From NCBI RefSeq assembly GCF_022844465.1, contig NZ_JALHLP010000019.1, positions 1 to 64,000 of the forward strand: DNA of 64,000 bases, in the 5' to 3' direction. This DNA comes from Bradyrhizobium sp. Lineage in GTDB: Bacteria; Pseudomonadota; Alphaproteobacteria; Rhizobiales; Xanthobacteraceae. Positions within the stretch are counted from its first letter, which is position 1. Every line of letters starts with the position of its first letter. A program made the translations under genes and the position numbers. Shown piece by piece: positions 45,783 through 55,599 of this stretch. The notes under the pieces were generated by a model. It was not told the DNA's origin. It was given only the letters and a program-made list of their open reading frames with translations, and did no database searches.

Positions 45783-46322
45783 TTGCCAAGAGTCCTTGCA
45801 AACCACGCGGCTGCCGCTCCGCGTCAGGCAAGCAGATCAAGGCGAAGCGCCCGGCTTGATCTTTTTGGGTTTGTCCCGTTTCGTCTCAACCGGCTCGCCG
45901 CCGAGGTCAGTTCGGCGCTCTCGATCGAGTATGCCGCCCGCTACGGCCTCGACATTCCGGAATGGCGCGTGCTGGCGACGCTCGGTTTCCGAAACGACGC
46001 CTGCAGCGCGCAGTATATCGCCCAATGCACCCGTACCCACAAATCCACCATCAGCCGGGCCGTCACCGCGCTGATGAAGCGACAGATCGTCGAGCGCGTC
46101 GAGAACGCGGACGACCGCCGCGAATTCCGACTGCGCCTGACCCGCAAGGGCGCAACGCTCTATGAGGAACTGATCCCGCGCCTCTTACGCAAGGAGCAGG
46201 AAATGCTTTCCTGTCTCACCGCGCAGGAGCGGCGGGATCTTGGACGCCTGCTCGGCAAGCTCGAAAATAGCCTCGATCTGGTGCAGACCAGCGCGGAGGC
46301 CGACGCGAAGCAAGCCTATTAG
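45783..46322 (+). CDS. MarR-family regulator of the aromatic cluster
   Basis: 179 residues, start TTG45783 with GAGG upstream. The winged helix region is 'EWRVLATLGFRNDACSAQYI', 'THKSTISRAVTALMKRQIVE' and the wing 'DDRREFRLRLTRKG'. It is transcribed away from the monooxygenase gene; MarR proteins in this arrangement repress the divergent catabolic operon until an aromatic ligand binds. The 111-bp gap should hold the operator; a region around 45720-45750 is AT-rich. Confidence 0.92.
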   Translation: MPRVLANHAAAAPRQASRSRRSARLDLFGFVPFRLNRLAAEVSSALSIEYAARYGLDIPEWRVLATLGFRNDACSAQYIAQCTRTHKSTISRAVTALMKRQIVERVENADDRREFRLRLTRKGATLYEELIPRLLRKEQEMLSCLTAQERRDLGRLLGKLENSLDLVQTSAEADAKQAY

Positions 46323-46329
46323 TCTCAGC

Positions 46330-46453
46330 GTCATTCCGGGATGGTGCGCCAGCACCAGACCGCAGATGCGCGATTGCGCATCGGGGAATCTCGAGATTCT
46401 ACGGTGCGCAATTGCGCACCGTAGTTCGATGCTGCGCATCGCCCCGGAATGAC
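46330..46453. repeat. GTCATTCCGG palindromic repeat, longest copy
   Basis: Begins GTCATTCCGGGATGGTGCG, ends GCCCCGGAATGAC. It has an extra inner unit ACGGTGCGCAATTGCGCACC compared with the other copies. Between convergent marR and ridA genes. Confidence 0.8.
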
Positions 46454-46487
46454 GGCCGTTTTCGCTACGCTCGATCCGTGTCGACGA

Positions 46488-46832
46488 CTACTTCGCCGCC
46501 GTCACCACGATCTCGACGATGTGCGGCGGTTCCAGTTCGACGCCGATGCAGGCGCGCATGGGCGGGTTCCTGGCATCGACCCATTCGTCCCAGGCGCGGT
46601 TCATCTCGCCCTTTCGCTTCATGTCGGTGATATAGACGATTGCCGACAGGATCCTGCTCTTGTCGGTGCCGCACAGCGCGAGGCTTTCATCGATCCGGGC
46701 GAGCGCCTTTGCGCTCTGCTCGTACATCGAGGAAGTGACCGGATCGGGCGCGACCGCCACCGTGAAAACGAGACCGTCGTGAGCGACGGCGCGGCTGCGG
46801 GTTGGTGTCAGCCCGGCGAAGCGATGGATCAT
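46488..46832 (-). CDS. RidA/YjgF-family protein
   Basis: 114 residues from ATG46832 (GGAG upstream). 'KSRILSAIVYITDMKRKGEM' and 'NPPMRACIGVELEPPHIVEI' are RidA-type motifs. The catalytic Arg of true RidA imine deaminases corresponds to Arg in 'PPMRACIGV', so activity is possible. Follows the dehydrogenase-like gene by 25 bp on the same strand. Confidence 0.9.
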   Translation of the reverse strand: MIHRFAGLTPTRSRAVAHDGLVFTVAVAPDPVTSSMYEQSAKALARIDESLALCGTDKSRILSAIVYITDMKRKGEMNRAWDEWVDARNPPMRACIGVELEPPHIVEIVVTAAK

Positions 46833-46857
46833 GGTTGTGGTCTCCGGCTGGATTTTT

Positions 46858-47745
46858 TCACCCCTGCGCCCGATCGATATGCCGGGCGATGACAGGAAAA
46901 TATGCATCCCCCGAACCGGCGTCGATCGCTTCCTGCAACACCGTGCCGATCAACTCGGCGCCGCGAATCTTGATGCCGGCGTCGGCCGCCAGTTCCAGCG
47001 CGTAGGACAGGTCTTTCAGCGCATACTCGGTCGAGAATGCGCGCTCGGGAAAATTGCCCGGAACGATCGCCTTCATGCCGTGATTGCGCAGCGCAAAGCT
47101 GTCGGCCGAGCCCTTTGACAGCGTGTCGAGCAACAGTTTCGGATCGACGCCGTTGCGCCTGGCGACCGCCACCGCCTCGGCGAGCGCATTGACGGTTTCG
47201 AACAGCACCATGTTGTTAAGGATCTTGGTCACCTGTCCCGCTCCGACCTCACCACAGCGCGTCACGTCGGTGGCAAAGCAGCGGATCAAGGGCTCGATAT
47301 CGGCGTATAGCCTGGGCGTCGCGCCAACCATCACGCTGAGGGTGCCGTCCAACGCAGCCTGACGTGTGCGCGCGATCGGGGCATCGGCCCAGGCGGCGCC
47401 CTTCGCCTGCATTTGCCGGGCGAAATCGCGGGTCTGGCCGACCGAGGACGTCCCGAGATCGACGACGACCTGGCCGCTCCGGATATGGTCGCGGATGCCA
47501 TCGCCCTCGAAAACCGCGCCTACATGCCTGGCGCTGGGCAGACACAAAAACAGCAGGTCGCTTTGCCGGACCACGTCAGCGACGGAGCCCGCGACCTCCG
47601 CGCCCTCTGTCCGCAACCGCGCCAACGGTTCCGGCGACAGGTCGAATGCGACGACGCGCCGACCACTCTTCTTCACGAGATTGCGGCAGATCGGCTCGCC
47701 CATCACGCCAAGGCCAATAAAGCCGATCATTTTGTGCCCGGACAT
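46858..47745 (-). CDS. NAD(P)-dependent beta-hydroxyacid dehydrogenase (3-hydroxyisobutyrate dehydrogenase-like)
   Basis: 295 residues. 'MIGFIGLGVMGEPICRNLVK' is the Rossmann motif, 'DAPIARTRQAALDGTLSVMV' the substrate loop and 'GAGQVTKILNNMV' carries the catalytic lysine. In most relatives the substrate loop reads DAPVSGG; here it is DAPIART, so substrate preference probably differs. Operon with ridA. Confidence 0.9.
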   Translation of the reverse strand: MSGHKMIGFIGLGVMGEPICRNLVKKSGRRVVAFDLSPEPLARLRTEGAEVAGSVADVVRQSDLLFLCLPSARHVGAVFEGDGIRDHIRSGQVVVDLGTSSVGQTRDFARQMQAKGAAWADAPIARTRQAALDGTLSVMVGATPRLYADIEPLIRCFATDVTRCGEVGAGQVTKILNNMVLFETVNALAEAVAVARRNGVDPKLLLDTLSKGSADSFALRNHGMKAIVPGNFPERAFSTEYALKDLSYALELAADAGIKIRGAELIGTVLQEAIDAGSGDAYFPVIARHIDRAQG

Positions 47746-47792
47746 TTTCTTGCTCTTTTAGAAAGCGCCTTCTCGATGTCTCTGTGCGTCGG

Positions 47793-48599
47793 CTATTTCA
47801 CGAACGACCGCGAAGGCGGCAAATGCAGCGCGAAAGCATCGACCGTGTCGCTGGCGCGCGGGTAGATTTGGCTCACGATCGGATCGTGGCCGGGGATGAA
47901 TCGATCGGGATGACCGGCAAGCCGCTCCACGATCTCCCAGCCCTGCGCCATATCGCCAACATTGTAGACGATCGGAAACGGGCTGCGCCGCTGCAGATTG
48001 GCGTAATAATGCGCCGCGTCCGACGCCAGCACCACCGGCCCTCGCGCGGTCTCGACCCTGACCACCTGCAGCCCGTCGGAATGGCCGCCGACGCGATGCA
48101 CCGTCACACCGGGCGCTACTTCGCCGTCGCCGGAATGGAACGTCACGCGCTCACCATAGACGTGTCGAACCATGGTCGTGACATGCTCGACCGAGAACGG
48201 ATGCCGCAGCATGCCGTTGCACATGCAACGCCCGGTCGCGTAGCTCATCTCGCGATCCTGCAGGTGGAACCGGGCGCCCGGGAAACGATCGAGGTTGCCG
48301 GCGTGATCGTAGTGCAGATGGGTGACGATGACGTCCCTGATGCTTTCGGCCGCAACGCCGAAATTCGCCAGCGCGTCGACCGGGTTGAGCGTGAGCTTGC
48401 GGGAACGCGCCTTCGCCTCTTCCGCATTGAAGCCGGTATCGACCAGGATGTCGCGGCCGTGGCCGCGGATCAGCCAGACGAAATAATCAAGGTCCTGGGC
48501 CGTCGTCTCGTGCGGGTCAGGCACCAGAAAATTCAGGTGCGGGGTGCGCGGCGACATCGTCGCATAGCGCAGGGCATAGATTTCGTAGGCATTTCCCAT
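47793..48599 (-). CDS. Lactonase-like metallo-beta-lactamase-fold hydrolase
   Basis: 268 residues from ATG48599; the upstream 22 codons are rejected. The full zinc site is present: 'VIVTHLHYDHAGNLDRFP' (HxHxDH), His in 'HRVGGHSDG', Asp in 'VVLASDAAHYY' and His in 'FIPGHDPIV'. The N-terminal 'EIYALRYATMSPR' resembles the N-acyl-homoserine lactonase group (AiiA/AttM-like). Quorum-signal cleavage is possible, but many relatives act on other lactones. It lies 47 bp upstream of the dehydrogenase gene on the same strand. Confidence 0.85.
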   Translation of the reverse strand: MGNAYEIYALRYATMSPRTPHLNFLVPDPHETTAQDLDYFVWLIRGHGRDILVDTGFNAEEAKARSRKLTLNPVDALANFGVAAESIRDVIVTHLHYDHAGNLDRFPGARFHLQDREMSYATGRCMCNGMLRHPFSVEHVTTMVRHVYGERVTFHSGDGEVAPGVTVHRVGGHSDGLQVVRVETARGPVVLASDAAHYYANLQRRSPFPIVYNVGDMAQGWEIVERLAGHPDRFIPGHDPIVSQIYPRASDTVDAFALHLPPSRSFVK

Positions 48600-49013
48600 C
48601 GGTGTCACTTTTTTCTTGGGCGTTTGAATTGGCCGATGTCGCCACCAAGCCATTGCCGCCCGCAAAGGTCAAATCCGCAAACCGAATGGCTGCGCCGCAC
48701 AATATGTGAGCGGCATCACATTGACGTTGGCCATCGTCATGCGGAATGCGAATGAACTGAAAGAATGAAACCCGTGGAAGAGCGAACCAGCGGCCCATCC
48801 CATCACGCCCGGCCCGCGCGCCAACCCTACTTCATTCCCGATCATCCCTCGGTTTGTCGCGGTTAATTGTCACAATTAACGCCGACGTCGCAAGCGGTTG
48901 ACGGGCTACGGCCGCAGTTTGATAATGCGGAATGCGTAGAGTAAGGTCGCCGCGGCGCGAGCTGGCATCGGCGCTGTTTTGGCTGAACTGCCGTGATCTG
49001 GACTGCCGTCATT
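48600..49013. other. Divergent gap without a supported gene
   Basis: About 410 bases between the lactonase-like gene and the pseudo-caspase gene. No domain-bearing frame seen. It must hold the promoters of both units. Confidence 0.35.
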
Positions 49014-50516
49014 ATGAAAATCCGCCTCGCATTGCTACTCATTCTGATTTTGTCGATAGCACCGGTGGCACCTTCGTTCGCCGCCGGCGAGCGCTTTGCG
49101 CTCGTGATCGGCAATGCAAAGTATCCGGATGCCGAAGCGCCGCTGAAGGAGCCGATCAACGACGCGCGCGAGGTCGCCGACGAACTCAAGCGCAACGGCT
49201 TCAACGTCGACGTCGGCGAGAACCTGACCGGCGAGCAGATGCGCCGCGCCTTTGACCGCCTGTATGGCAAGATCAAGCCGGGATCGGTGGCGCTGATTTT
49301 CTTCTCCGGCTTTGGCGTGCAGTCGAGCCGTCAGAGTTACCTGATCCCCGTCGATGCCCAGATCTGGGCCGAGGCGGACGTTCGCCGCGACGGTTTCAGC
49401 CTCGAGACGGTGCTGGGCGAGGTCAACAGCCGCGGCGCCGGGGTCAAGATCGCCCTGGTCGACGCATCGAGGCGCAACCCGTTCGAGCGCCGGTTCCGCA
49501 GTTTCTCCGCCGGCCTCGCGCCGGTCATCGCGCCGAACGGCACGCTGGTGATGTATTCCGCCGCGCTCTCCTCGGTGATCTCGGACAATGGCAGCGACCG
49601 CAGCCTGTTCGTTCGGGAGTTGCTGAAGGAGATCCGCACGCCCGACCTGATGGCGGAAGAGACGCTGAACCGCACCCGCGTCGGCGTTACCCGGGCCTCG
49701 CGTGGCGAACAGGTGCCCTGGATTTCATCCTCGCTTGCCGAGGATTTCTCCTTCATTCCCGGCGGCGCCGCAGCGCGACCATCAAGCCCGCCGCCCGTTG
49801 CGACAGCGCCCGCGCCGCCACCTCCTCCGGCCAAGCCGGCAGCGACACCGGCGCCCGCGCCGCCGCCTCAGGTCGCCGCCCCTGCGCCGCCGCCCCCGAC
49901 GCCTCCGGTGGCGCCTCCGAAGCCGGTCGAGGCTGCGATTCCTCCGCCGGCTCCGAAGCCGGTTGAGGTCGCGGTCCCCCCGCCGGCAAAGCCGGCCGAA
50001 ACCACGGTGGCTGCGCTCGCCGACGATCCAACCATCAAGACCCTGACCGGCAGGCTCAGCGACAATCCGGACGATGCGGCTGCGCTGTACCGCCGTGGAC
50101 AAGTCTATGCCAGCAAGGGCGCCTATGAACTGGCCATCAAGGACTTCAGCAATTCACTGCGGTTGAATCCAAAGGACGTAGAAGCCTACAACAACCGCTG
50201 CTGGGTCCGCACGGTGATCGGCGATCTGCAGGCCGCGCTGAAGGACTGCAACGAGGCGTTGCGGCTGCGCCCGAATTTCGTCGATGCGCTGGACAGCCGC
50301 GGTCTGGTCAACCTGAAGAGCGGCCAGACCAAGAATGCCATCGCCGATTTTGACGCCGCCCTCAAGATCAACCCGAGATTGACCTCGTCGCTGTATGGGC
50401 GCGGGCTTGCCAAGAAGCGCAACGGCTCGATTTCGGAAGGCGATCTGGACATCAACAACGCCAAGGCGATGGACCCCAATATCGTCAAGGAGTTCGCCGA
50501 TTACGGGGTACAGTGA
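49014..50516 (+). CDS. Exported pseudo-caspase with TPR domain
   Basis: 500 residues from ATG49014, with a signal peptide (1-23). The caspase-like p20 domain spans 25-250 ('RFALVIGNAKYPDAEAPLKE'). The catalytic His position in 'LIFFSGFGVQ' is Phe100, and the Cys position in 'LVDASRRNPF' is Ser152, so no peptidase activity is expected. A proline/alanine-rich linker (about 255-330) follows, then three TPR units to the C-terminus ('AIKDFSNSLRLNPKDVEAYN'). Probably a periplasmic binding or scaffold protein. Confidence 0.9.
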   Translation: MKIRLALLLILILSIAPVAPSFAAGERFALVIGNAKYPDAEAPLKEPINDAREVADELKRNGFNVDVGENLTGEQMRRAFDRLYGKIKPGSVALIFFSGFGVQSSRQSYLIPVDAQIWAEADVRRDGFSLETVLGEVNSRGAGVKIALVDASRRNPFERRFRSFSAGLAPVIAPNGTLVMYSAALSSVISDNGSDRSLFVRELLKEIRTPDLMAEETLNRTRVGVTRASRGEQVPWISSSLAEDFSFIPGGAAARPSSPPPVATAPAPPPPPAKPAATPAPAPPPQVAAPAPPPPTPPVAPPKPVEAAIPPPAPKPVEVAVPPPAKPAETTVAALADDPTIKTLTGRLSDNPDDAAALYRRGQVYASKGAYELAIKDFSNSLRLNPKDVEAYNNRCWVRTVIGDLQAALKDCNEALRLRPNFVDALDSRGLVNLKSGQTKNAIADFDAALKINPRLTSSLYGRGLAKKRNGSISEGDLDINNAKAMDPNIVKEFADYGVQ

Positions 50517-50664
50517 ATGATTATTTGAGGTGAGGTGGGTCCGTCCTCTGAACTTCAGAGCGGACCGCCAGACTAAGGAAAGCAGCAGGCCGCGGCCGGA
50601 CCGGCCCGGAATTCTAATTCGGATCGCATTGAATCGTGTGGAAAGCCTACAGGAGGGAATGGTT

Positions 50665-51339
50665 ATGCCGATCAGTTTTGTAACCAAAACCATGGCGGCG
50701 ATGCTTTCGGTCGCGGTGCTGGCCGCCGCGGGTACGGGGACCGCCCTTGCCCAGGACAAGGGCAAGAACGTCACCGAAGACCAGATTCTCCGCGCGCTGG
50801 CGCCGGAAAAGAAGCCGCTGACCCGCGGCCTTTCCGTCGGTCCGCAGCAGACCGTCGATCCGGTCGCCGCCGCGGCCGAGAACAAGTTCGTCCAGAAGAT
50901 CCGCGGCCGCTCCACCCGGTCGCTGTCGATCAGCGAACGCGAAGAAATCGCCACCCTGGTCAAGGACAAGCCCAAGATCGATCTGGAAATCAACTTCGAC
51001 TTCAACTCGGCTGACATCAGCGCCAAATCGATGCCGTCGGTTCAGGCGCTCGGCCGCGCACTCACCAACGCCGACCTCAAGGGCTCGACCTTCATCGTCG
51101 CCGGCCACACCGACGCGGCGGGTGGGGACGCCTATAACCAGGATTTGTCCGAGCGCCGCGCCGACGCGATCAAGCGCTACCTGGTGGAAAAGCACGGCAT
51201 CAACGGCGCCGATCTCGTCACGGTGGGATACGGCGAGAGCAAGCTCAAGGACCCGAACCAGCCGCTGGCAGATGCGAATCGCCGCGTTCAGGTCGTGAAC
51301 ATGGAAAACAAGGCCACGGCTTCCAACGCCGCCAAGTAA
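50665..51339 (+). CDS. OmpA-like peptidoglycan-binding protein
   Basis: 224 residues from ATG50665 (GGAGG eight bases upstream), with a signal peptide ending in 'TGTALA'. The OmpA C-terminal domain (about 115-215) has 'INFDFNSADIS', 'FIVAGHTDAAG' and 'YNQDLSERRADAIKRYL', which bind diaminopimelate of peptidoglycan. There is no N-terminal beta-barrel, so it is a periplasmic anchor. Ends at a good terminator. Confidence 0.92.
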   Translation: MPISFVTKTMAAMLSVAVLAAAGTGTALAQDKGKNVTEDQILRALAPEKKPLTRGLSVGPQQTVDPVAAAAENKFVQKIRGRSTRSLSISEREEIATLVKDKPKIDLEINFDFNSADISAKSMPSVQALGRALTNADLKGSTFIVAGHTDAAGGDAYNQDLSERRADAIKRYLVEKHGINGADLVTVGYGESKLKDPNQPLADANRRVQVVNMENKATASNAAK

Positions 51340-51373
51340 CGGCGTGGCGCCAGCCCAGATTTTCCGGCTACAA

Positions 51374-51402
51374 TGCGTCCCGCAGCATATTTGCGGGACG
51401 CA
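51374..51402 (+). terminator. Terminator after the OmpA-like gene
   Basis: TGCGTCCCGCA (51374-51384) pairs perfectly with TGCGGGACGCA (51392-51402), loop of seven bases, followed by ATCGTTTTGGG. Confidence 0.75.
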
Positions 51403-51485
51403 ATCGTTTTGGGCCATGTTGCGGGTCCCGCGGCAGGCCGACGTACCAGTTTGTTTTTTGACTTCCAGTCTGGATTGATCCGGCG

Positions 51486-52403
51486 ATGAAATTTTCCGAA
51501 TACCTCAAGCCGGCATTGGGAACGGCATTCGTCGCCGTTCTGGCTGCCGGCTATTACTGGTACGATCACCGGCCCCGCCCCAAGGAAAAGGATACGGCGG
51601 GCCAGGCGCTGGTCATCGTGACCAAATCCGCCAATGCCTGCTTCTCCGACATGGTGCGGGTCACCGGCTTCATCGTGCCCCGCCGCGAGGCGCAGGTTGG
51701 CGTCGATCAGGAAGGCTCCAGGGTAACCGACCTGCTCGTCCGCGAAGGCGACATGGTCGCCGACAATCAGGAATTGGCGCGCCTCACCGCCCCGCCCCCG
51801 GGGACCCCAGGCGGCCGGACCGGGCCGATATCGCTGCGCGCGCCGGCGGCCGGCCTCATTACCGAAATCAGGACCGCGGTCGGCGCCCAGGCCTCGCCGC
51901 AGGCCGGTCCGATGTTTCGGATTTCCGTCAACAATGAAATCGAGCTCGATGCGGAGGTCCCCAGCGCCCACCTGCTCAAGCTCAATCCGGGGGCGACGGT
52001 GCGCATCAGCCGAGACGACGCGCCTGACGTCGTCGGCAGGGTCCGGCAGATCTCGCCACAGATCGACCGCGCCACCCAGCTCGGCAAGGTCCGGATCTCG
52101 CTCAGCAACAACCCCTCGCTCAAGGTCGGCATGTTCGCCCGCGCCAATATCGACGCCAAGCGCTCGTGCGGCGTCGCCGTCCCTCGTACCGCCATCGACC
52201 GGCTGACGGTGCAGGTGGTCAAGGGCAATACGATCGAGACGCGAAGGGTGCGGGTCGGGCTGGCTTCCGACACCTCGACGGAAATTCTTGAAGGCCTCGA
52301 CGTCGGCGAAACCGTCGTGGCCGATGCTGGCACTTCCTTGCATGATGGCGACCAGGTCAAGACCATGTTCGCCGACGAACTCGAGCGAACGCGGGCACGC
52401 TAA
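51486..52403 (+). CDS. RND efflux periplasmic adaptor (membrane fusion protein)
   Basis: 305 residues. One N-terminal membrane segment (about 14-24), then lipoyl/barrel-sandwich halves ('VTDLLVREGDMVADNQELAR' and 'RAPAAGLITEIRTAVGAQA') and a beta-barrel domain ('GMFARANIDAKRSCGVAVPR'). It lacks the long coiled-coil hairpin of AcrA. Its stop overlaps the permease start by TAATG, so both are one complex. It resembles the adaptor at 62125 ('ACFSDMVRVTGFIVPRRE'). Confidence 0.92.
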   Translation: MKFSEYLKPALGTAFVAVLAAGYYWYDHRPRPKEKDTAGQALVIVTKSANACFSDMVRVTGFIVPRREAQVGVDQEGSRVTDLLVREGDMVADNQELARLTAPPPGTPGGRTGPISLRAPAAGLITEIRTAVGAQASPQAGPMFRISVNNEIELDAEVPSAHLLKLNPGATVRISRDDAPDVVGRVRQISPQIDRATQLGKVRISLSNNPSLKVGMFARANIDAKRSCGVAVPRTAIDRLTVQVVKGNTIETRRVRVGLASDTSTEILEGLDVGETVVADAGTSLHDGDQVKTMFADELERTRAR

Positions 52404-55400
52404 TGGCTTTGAACATCTCGGCATGGTCGATCCGAAACCCGCTGCCGTCGATCGTCTTTTCCATCATCCTGCTGGTGCTGGGCTGGGTGAGCTTCACCAA
52501 GCTCGCCGTGACCCGGCTGCCGAACGCCGACATCCCCGTGATATCGGTGGCCGTCTCGCAGTTCGGCGCGGCTCCCTCGGAACTGGAATCGCAGGTCACC
52601 AAGACGATCGAGGACGGCGTGTCCGGCGTCGAGGGCGTGCGGCACATTTCATCATCCATCACCGACGGCTTGTCGGTGACCACGATCCAGTTTGCGCTTG
52701 AGACCAATACCGACCGCGCCCTGAACGACATCAAGGATGCCGTCACCCGCGTTCGCGCCAATCTGCCGCAGAACGTCAACGAGCCGCTGATCCAGCGCGT
52801 CGACGTGATCGGCCTTCCGATCGTCACCTACGCCGCGATCTCGCCCGGCAAGACCCCGGAGCAGCTTTCCTATTTCGTCGATGACGTGGTCAAGCGCGCG
52901 CTGCAGGGCGTTCGCGGCGTCGCCCAGGTCGAGCGTATCGGCGGCGTCGAGCGCGAAATCCTGGTGTCGCTCGATCCGGACCGGCTGCAGGCCTCGGGGC
53001 TGACCGCCGTCAATGTCAGCCAGATCCTGCGCGGCACCAATGTCGATCTCGCCGGCGGCCGCGCCGAAATCGGCAAGAACGACCAGGCCATCCGCACGCT
53101 TGCCGGCGCCAAGACCCTCAACGAGCTTGCCGGCACCATGATCCCGCTGTTTGGCGGCGGCGAGGTGCGGGTCGACGACCTCGGCACCGTCACCGACACC
53201 ATCGCCGATCGCCGGACCTTTGCCCGCTTCAACGGCGAACCGGTGGTCGCGCTCGGCATCAAGCGCTCGAAGGGCGCCAGCGACGTGGTGGTGGCCGACG
53301 CCGTTCAAAAGCGCATCGATGCGCTGAAAGTCGCCTATCCCGAGGTGGACCTCAAATTGATCGACACCTCGGTCGAGTTCACCAAGGGCAATTATGAGGC
53401 GGCGATCTCGACCTTGTTCGAGGGCGCGATCCTCGCCGTCATCATCGTGCTGCTGTTCCTGCGTGACATCCGCGCCACCATCATCGCCGCGATCTCGCTG
53501 CCGCTGTCGATCTTCCCGGCGTTCTGGGCGATGGAGATGCTCGGCTTTTCGCTGAACCTGGTCTCCTTCCTCGCCATCACGCTGTCGACCGGTATTCTGG
53601 TCGATGACGCCATCGTCGAGATCGAGAACATCGTGCGCCACATGCGCATGGGCAAGTCACCCTACCGCGCCGCGCTGGAAGCCGCCGATGAAATCGGCCT
53701 CGCCGTGATCGCGATCTCGCTGACCATCATCGCGATCTTTGCTCCGGCCAGTTTCATGTCCGGGATCGCCGGGCAATTCTTCAAGCAGTTCGGCATCACC
53801 GTGTCGGTGCAGGTGTTCTTTTCGCTGCTCGCCGCGCGGTTCGTCACGCCGGTGCTTGCCGCCTACTTCCTGAAGGATCACCCGCACGACGACCCGCCGC
53901 CCGGGCTTATCCTCAAGACCTACATCAAGCTGGTGACATGGTCGGTCAAGCACTACTTCATGACCGTATTGATCGGCTTCGGCGTGTTCGCGGCCTCGAT
54001 CTGGAGCATCACGCTGCTACCGCAGGGTTTCCTGCCGGCGCAGGACACCGCCCGCTCGCTGCTTGCGATGGAGCTGCCGCCCGGGACCCAACTCGCCTAC
54101 ACCGAAAAAGTAACGGAAGAGATTGTTTCCCGCCTCCGAAAACGCCCGGAGGTAAAGAGCATCTTCGTTGACGGCGGCCGGGTTCCGCCGGGAACGCTGG
54201 AGGTGCGGCGCGCTGCGCTGATCATCAACTACACGCCGAAAGGCGACCGCAAGATCACACAGCGACAGCTCGAACTCGAGATCGGCCAGGAACTCGAAAA
54301 CGTTCCCGATATCCGCTTCTGGTTCCTCGACGAGAACGGCCTGCGCGCCATTTCGCTGGTGGTGACCGGCGTCGACAGCAACATCGTCAACAACGTCGCC
54401 AGCGAGTTGGCGACGCAGATGAAGCGGATTCCGATCATCGCCAACGTGATCTCGGAAACCGCGCTGGACCGGCCCGAGCTTCGGATCCGGCCGCGGGCGG
54501 AACTGGCGGCGCGGCTCGGCGTCTCCACCGAAAGCCTGTCGCAGACGGTCCGCGTCGCGACCATCGGCGACGTCGGCCCGGCGCTCGCCAAGTTCGATGC
54601 CGGCGACCGCCAGGTGCCGATCCGCGTCCAGCTCGAGGACAGCGCCCGCAGCGACCTGTCGATGCTGCAGCAACTGCGCGTGCCGCTCGGTCAGCGCGGC
54701 GAGCGCGGCGGCGTGCCGCTGTCGGTCGTCGCCGACATCCAGCTCGATCAGGGCCCAACCAGCATCAACCGCTACGATCGCGAGCGGCAGGCGACCGTCG
54801 CCGCCGACCTCGTCGGCACCGCTGCGCTCGGCGACGCCACCCGGATGATCTACGAGCTTCCGGTCATGAAGAGCCTGCCCAAGGGCGTCAAGGTCAGTCC
54901 GTCGGGTGACGCCGAAAGCCTCGCCGAATTGTCGGAAGGCTTCGCCACCGCCATTACCGCCGGGTTGATGATGGTCTATGCGGTTCTGGTGCTGCTGTTC
55001 GGCACCTTCCTGCAACCGATCACCATCCTGTTTTCGCTGCCGCTCTCGATCGGCGGCGCGATCGCCGCCTTGCTGCTGACCGGCAAGCAGCTCACCACGC
55101 CGGTCTGGATCGGCATCCTGATGCTGATGGGCATCGTCACCAAGAACGCCATCATGCTGGTCGAATTCGCGGTCGAGGCGATCCGCGAGGGAAAGAAACG
55201 CGAAGATGCCATCATCGACGCCGGAATGAAGCGTGCGCGGCCGATCGTGATGACCACGATCGCGATGGCCGCGGGCATGATTCCCTCCGCGCTGGCCTTC
55301 GGCGCCGGCGGCGAATTCCGCTCGCCGATGGCGCTCGCGGTGATCGGCGGCCTGATTTTCTCCACCATCCTGTCGCTGGTGTTCGTGCCGGCGATGTTCA

Positions 55401-55564
55401 TGGTGATGGACGATCTCGGCGCGCTGTGCTGGCGCTTCGGCCAGAAGCTGCTGGTCTCCCATGGCGAGCCCGAGGAAGCGGATCACGAACCGGATCACCA
55501 TCGCGAGCCGCCCACCAAGGGCCCGCCATCCCTACCGCCGGCGATGTCGCCTGCGGCGAAGTGA
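52403..55564 (+). CDS. RND efflux permease (HAE1/AcrB-like)
   Basis: 1053 residues, about 12 membrane helices in two repeats with large periplasmic loops, the normal RND length. 'STGILVDDAIVEIENIVRHM' carries the proton-relay aspartates of helix 4, and 'GIVTKNAIMLVEFAVE' is the matching helix 10. It pumps drugs or metabolites out using the proton gradient; the substrate is not readable. No outer-membrane TolC-like gene is next to it. Confidence 0.95.
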   Translation: MALNISAWSIRNPLPSIVFSIILLVLGWVSFTKLAVTRLPNADIPVISVAVSQFGAAPSELESQVTKTIEDGVSGVEGVRHISSSITDGLSVTTIQFALETNTDRALNDIKDAVTRVRANLPQNVNEPLIQRVDVIGLPIVTYAAISPGKTPEQLSYFVDDVVKRALQGVRGVAQVERIGGVEREILVSLDPDRLQASGLTAVNVSQILRGTNVDLAGGRAEIGKNDQAIRTLAGAKTLNELAGTMIPLFGGGEVRVDDLGTVTDTIADRRTFARFNGEPVVALGIKRSKGASDVVVADAVQKRIDALKVAYPEVDLKLIDTSVEFTKGNYEAAISTLFEGAILAVIIVLLFLRDIRATIIAAISLPLSIFPAFWAMEMLGFSLNLVSFLAITLSTGILVDDAIVEIENIVRHMRMGKSPYRAALEAADEIGLAVIAISLTIIAIFAPASFMSGIAGQFFKQFGITVSVQVFFSLLAARFVTPVLAAYFLKDHPHDDPPPGLILKTYIKLVTWSVKHYFMTVLIGFGVFAASIWSITLLPQGFLPAQDTARSLLAMELPPGTQLAYTEKVTEEIVSRLRKRPEVKSIFVDGGRVPPGTLEVRRAALIINYTPKGDRKITQRQLELEIGQELENVPDIRFWFLDENGLRAISLVVTGVDSNIVNNVASELATQMKRIPIIANVISETALDRPELRIRPRAELAARLGVSTESLSQTVRVATIGDVGPALAKFDAGDRQVPIRVQLEDSARSDLSMLQQLRVPLGQRGERGGVPLSVVADIQLDQGPTSINRYDRERQATVAADLVGTAALGDATRMIYELPVMKSLPKGVKVSPSGDAESLAELSEGFATAITAGLMMVYAVLVLLFGTFLQPITILFSLPLSIGGAIAALLLTGKQLTTPVWIGILMLMGIVTKNAIMLVEFAVEAIREGKKREDAIIDAGMKRARPIVMTTIAMAAGMIPSALAFGAGGEFRSPMALAVIGGLIFSTILSLVFVPAMFMVMDDLGALCWRFGQKLLVSHGEPEEADHEPDHHREPPTKGPPSLPPAMSPAAK

Positions 55565-55599
55565 AGGGGCCGGATTAATCGGGAAACTGGACAACGGTG

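Noticed and set aside
54017..55501. Long minus-strand frame antisense to the RND permease
   Set aside because: Shadow of a highly conserved permease gene; no ribosome site or domain.
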